From Bacteroidales bacterium UBA2716 (lineage in GTDB: Bacteria > Bacteroidota > Bacteroidia > Bacteroidales > UBA932), in assembly GCA_002354005.1 (NCBI GenBank), contig DEKS01000038.1:4880-21243 (forward strand): a stretch of DNA of 16,364 bases. The letters are read 5' to 3'. A program made the translations under genes and the position numbers. The notes under the pieces were generated by a model. The model was not told the origin of the DNA. It worked only from the letters and a program-made list of their open reading frames with translations, and did not search any database. Position 1 is the stretch's first letter. Every line of letters begins with the position of its first letter. Of the stretch, positions 15,691 to 16,364 are shown piece after piece.

Positions 15691-16364
15691 ATGAGACTTT
15701 CAGATTTACAGACAGGCGAGCACGCCGTGATTGTTCGGGTGAACGGTCACGGGAGTTTCCGTAAACGCCTGATAGAGATGGGCTTCATCCAGGGGAAAGG
15801 AGTTCGGGTGGTTCTCAACGCACCCCTTAAGGATCCCATCGAATACGAGATTATCGGCTATAAAGTCTCTCTCCGGCGGGAGGAGGCCAAGCAAATAGAG
15901 GTGGTGACGGAGGCGGAGGCCCGCGAAGCCCTCAAAACCGACGAACACCTGCAGGCGCTCCCCGGTGATTTGGAGGACAAGGAGCGCCTGGACCGCGCCC
16001 TGGCCCATGTGGCTCAGGAACGGCACCATAATATACGCGTAGCGCTGGTGGGCAATCCCAACTGCGGCAAAACCTCCCTGTTCAACATTGCCTCCGGCAG
16101 CCACGAGCACGTGGGCAACTACTCCGGTGTCACCGTGGATGCCAAGGAGGGCCACTTCCAATATAAAGGGTACGATATCACCCTGGTGGACCTCCCGGGC
16201 ACCTATTCGCTCAGCGCCTATTCCCCGGAGGAGCTTTACGTTCGCAAAAACCTCCTGGAGGCCATGCCGGACGTGGTGGTGAACGTGGTAGATGCGTCCA
16301 ACATCGAGCGCAACCTGTACCTGACCACCCAGCTCATCGACATGAACCTGCGCACCGTCATGGC
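15691..16364 (+). CDS. feoB: Ferrous iron transporter, FeoA-FeoB fusion (5' part)
   Basis: Only the first 224 codons are in the window and the frame is open at its edge. Residues 1 to about 74 are a FeoA-like SH3 domain (MRLSDLQTGEHAVIVRV ... RLIEMGFIQG ... YEIIGYKVSLRREEA). A charged linker follows (about 75-112), then the FeoB GTPase domain. G1 is GNPNCGKTS at 121-129, the G2 threonine lies in NYSGVTVD near 143-150, and G3 is DLPGTYS at 167-173. The VVDASNIERNLYLTTQL stretch is also typical. The G4 motif and the membrane domain lie beyond the window. FeoB imports Fe2+ across the inner membrane under low-oxygen conditions. Fusion of FeoA to its N-terminus is common in Bacteroidota. No other frame is credible here. 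Confidence 0.95.
   Translation, partial: MRLSDLQTGEHAVIVRVNGHGSFRKRLIEMGFIQGKGVRVVLNAPLKDPIEYEIIGYKVSLRREEAKQIEVVTEAEAREALKTDEHLQALPGDLEDKERLDRALAHVAQERHHNIRVALVGNPNCGKTSLFNIASGSHEHVGNYSGVTVDAKEGHFQYKGYDITLVDLPGTYSLSAYSPEELYVRKNLLEAMPDVVVNVVDASNIERNLYLTTQLIDMNLRTVM

Overview
This window looks like chromosome from a member of the Bacteroidota, most likely a GC-rich Bacteroidales from a gut or similar habitat. The evidence is a type III glutamine synthetase, a FeoA-FeoB fusion, small outer-membrane beta-barrels with AQAQ/ANAQ-type signal cleavage sites, a lipocalin-like lipoprotein, and recurrent TAnnTTTG (-7) promoter elements, two or three of them with a TTG about 20 nt upstream, which is the Bacteroidota housekeeping sigma pattern. 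No tRNA, rRNA, IS element, CRISPR array or phage gene was seen. I place it no lower than order.

Layout. Positions 1-318 hold the 3' end of an M24 (Xaa-Pro) aminopeptidase, followed by a promoter and a lipocalin-like lipoprotein gene (419-910). A terminator separates that gene from the convergent guaA (977-2554, minus). Divergent from guaA is glnN-glmS (2666-6697, plus). Then come pyrG and guaB on the minus strand (6684-9437), a small secreted protein (9476-9979, plus), and a compact minus-strand operon of a hemerythrin-domain protein, a LuxR-type regulator with a degenerate receiver, and an Apt-family phosphoribosyltransferase (9966-11821). A roughly 330-nt non-coding region (11822-12148) carries a promoter, a terminator-like hairpin and an elaborate repeat/palindrome structure. 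It is followed by nhaC (12149-13474, minus), the divergent queH (13595-14167, plus), two tandem beta-barrel genes (14164-15531, minus), and the start of a FeoA-FeoB iron transporter (15691 to the window end, plus).

How the genes fit together. The first 9.4 kb is a glutamine/nucleotide hub. GlnN makes glutamine, and three glutamine-dependent amidotransferases (GuaA, GlmS, PyrG) lie beside it. GuaB supplies XMP to GuaA, and an Apt-like salvage enzyme lies close by. The GuaB here has no CBS (Bateman) regulatory module. The second half is more about stress and envelope functions: a probable di-iron sensor or repair protein with a transcription factor, a Na+/H+ antiporter, queuosine synthesis, outer-membrane proteins and ferrous iron uptake.

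The points most worth a second look are the hemerythrin/degenerate-regulator/apt operon with its leader (promoter followed by a terminator-like hairpin), the 88-bp compound repeat downstream of nhaC, and the CBS-less IMP dehydrogenase.
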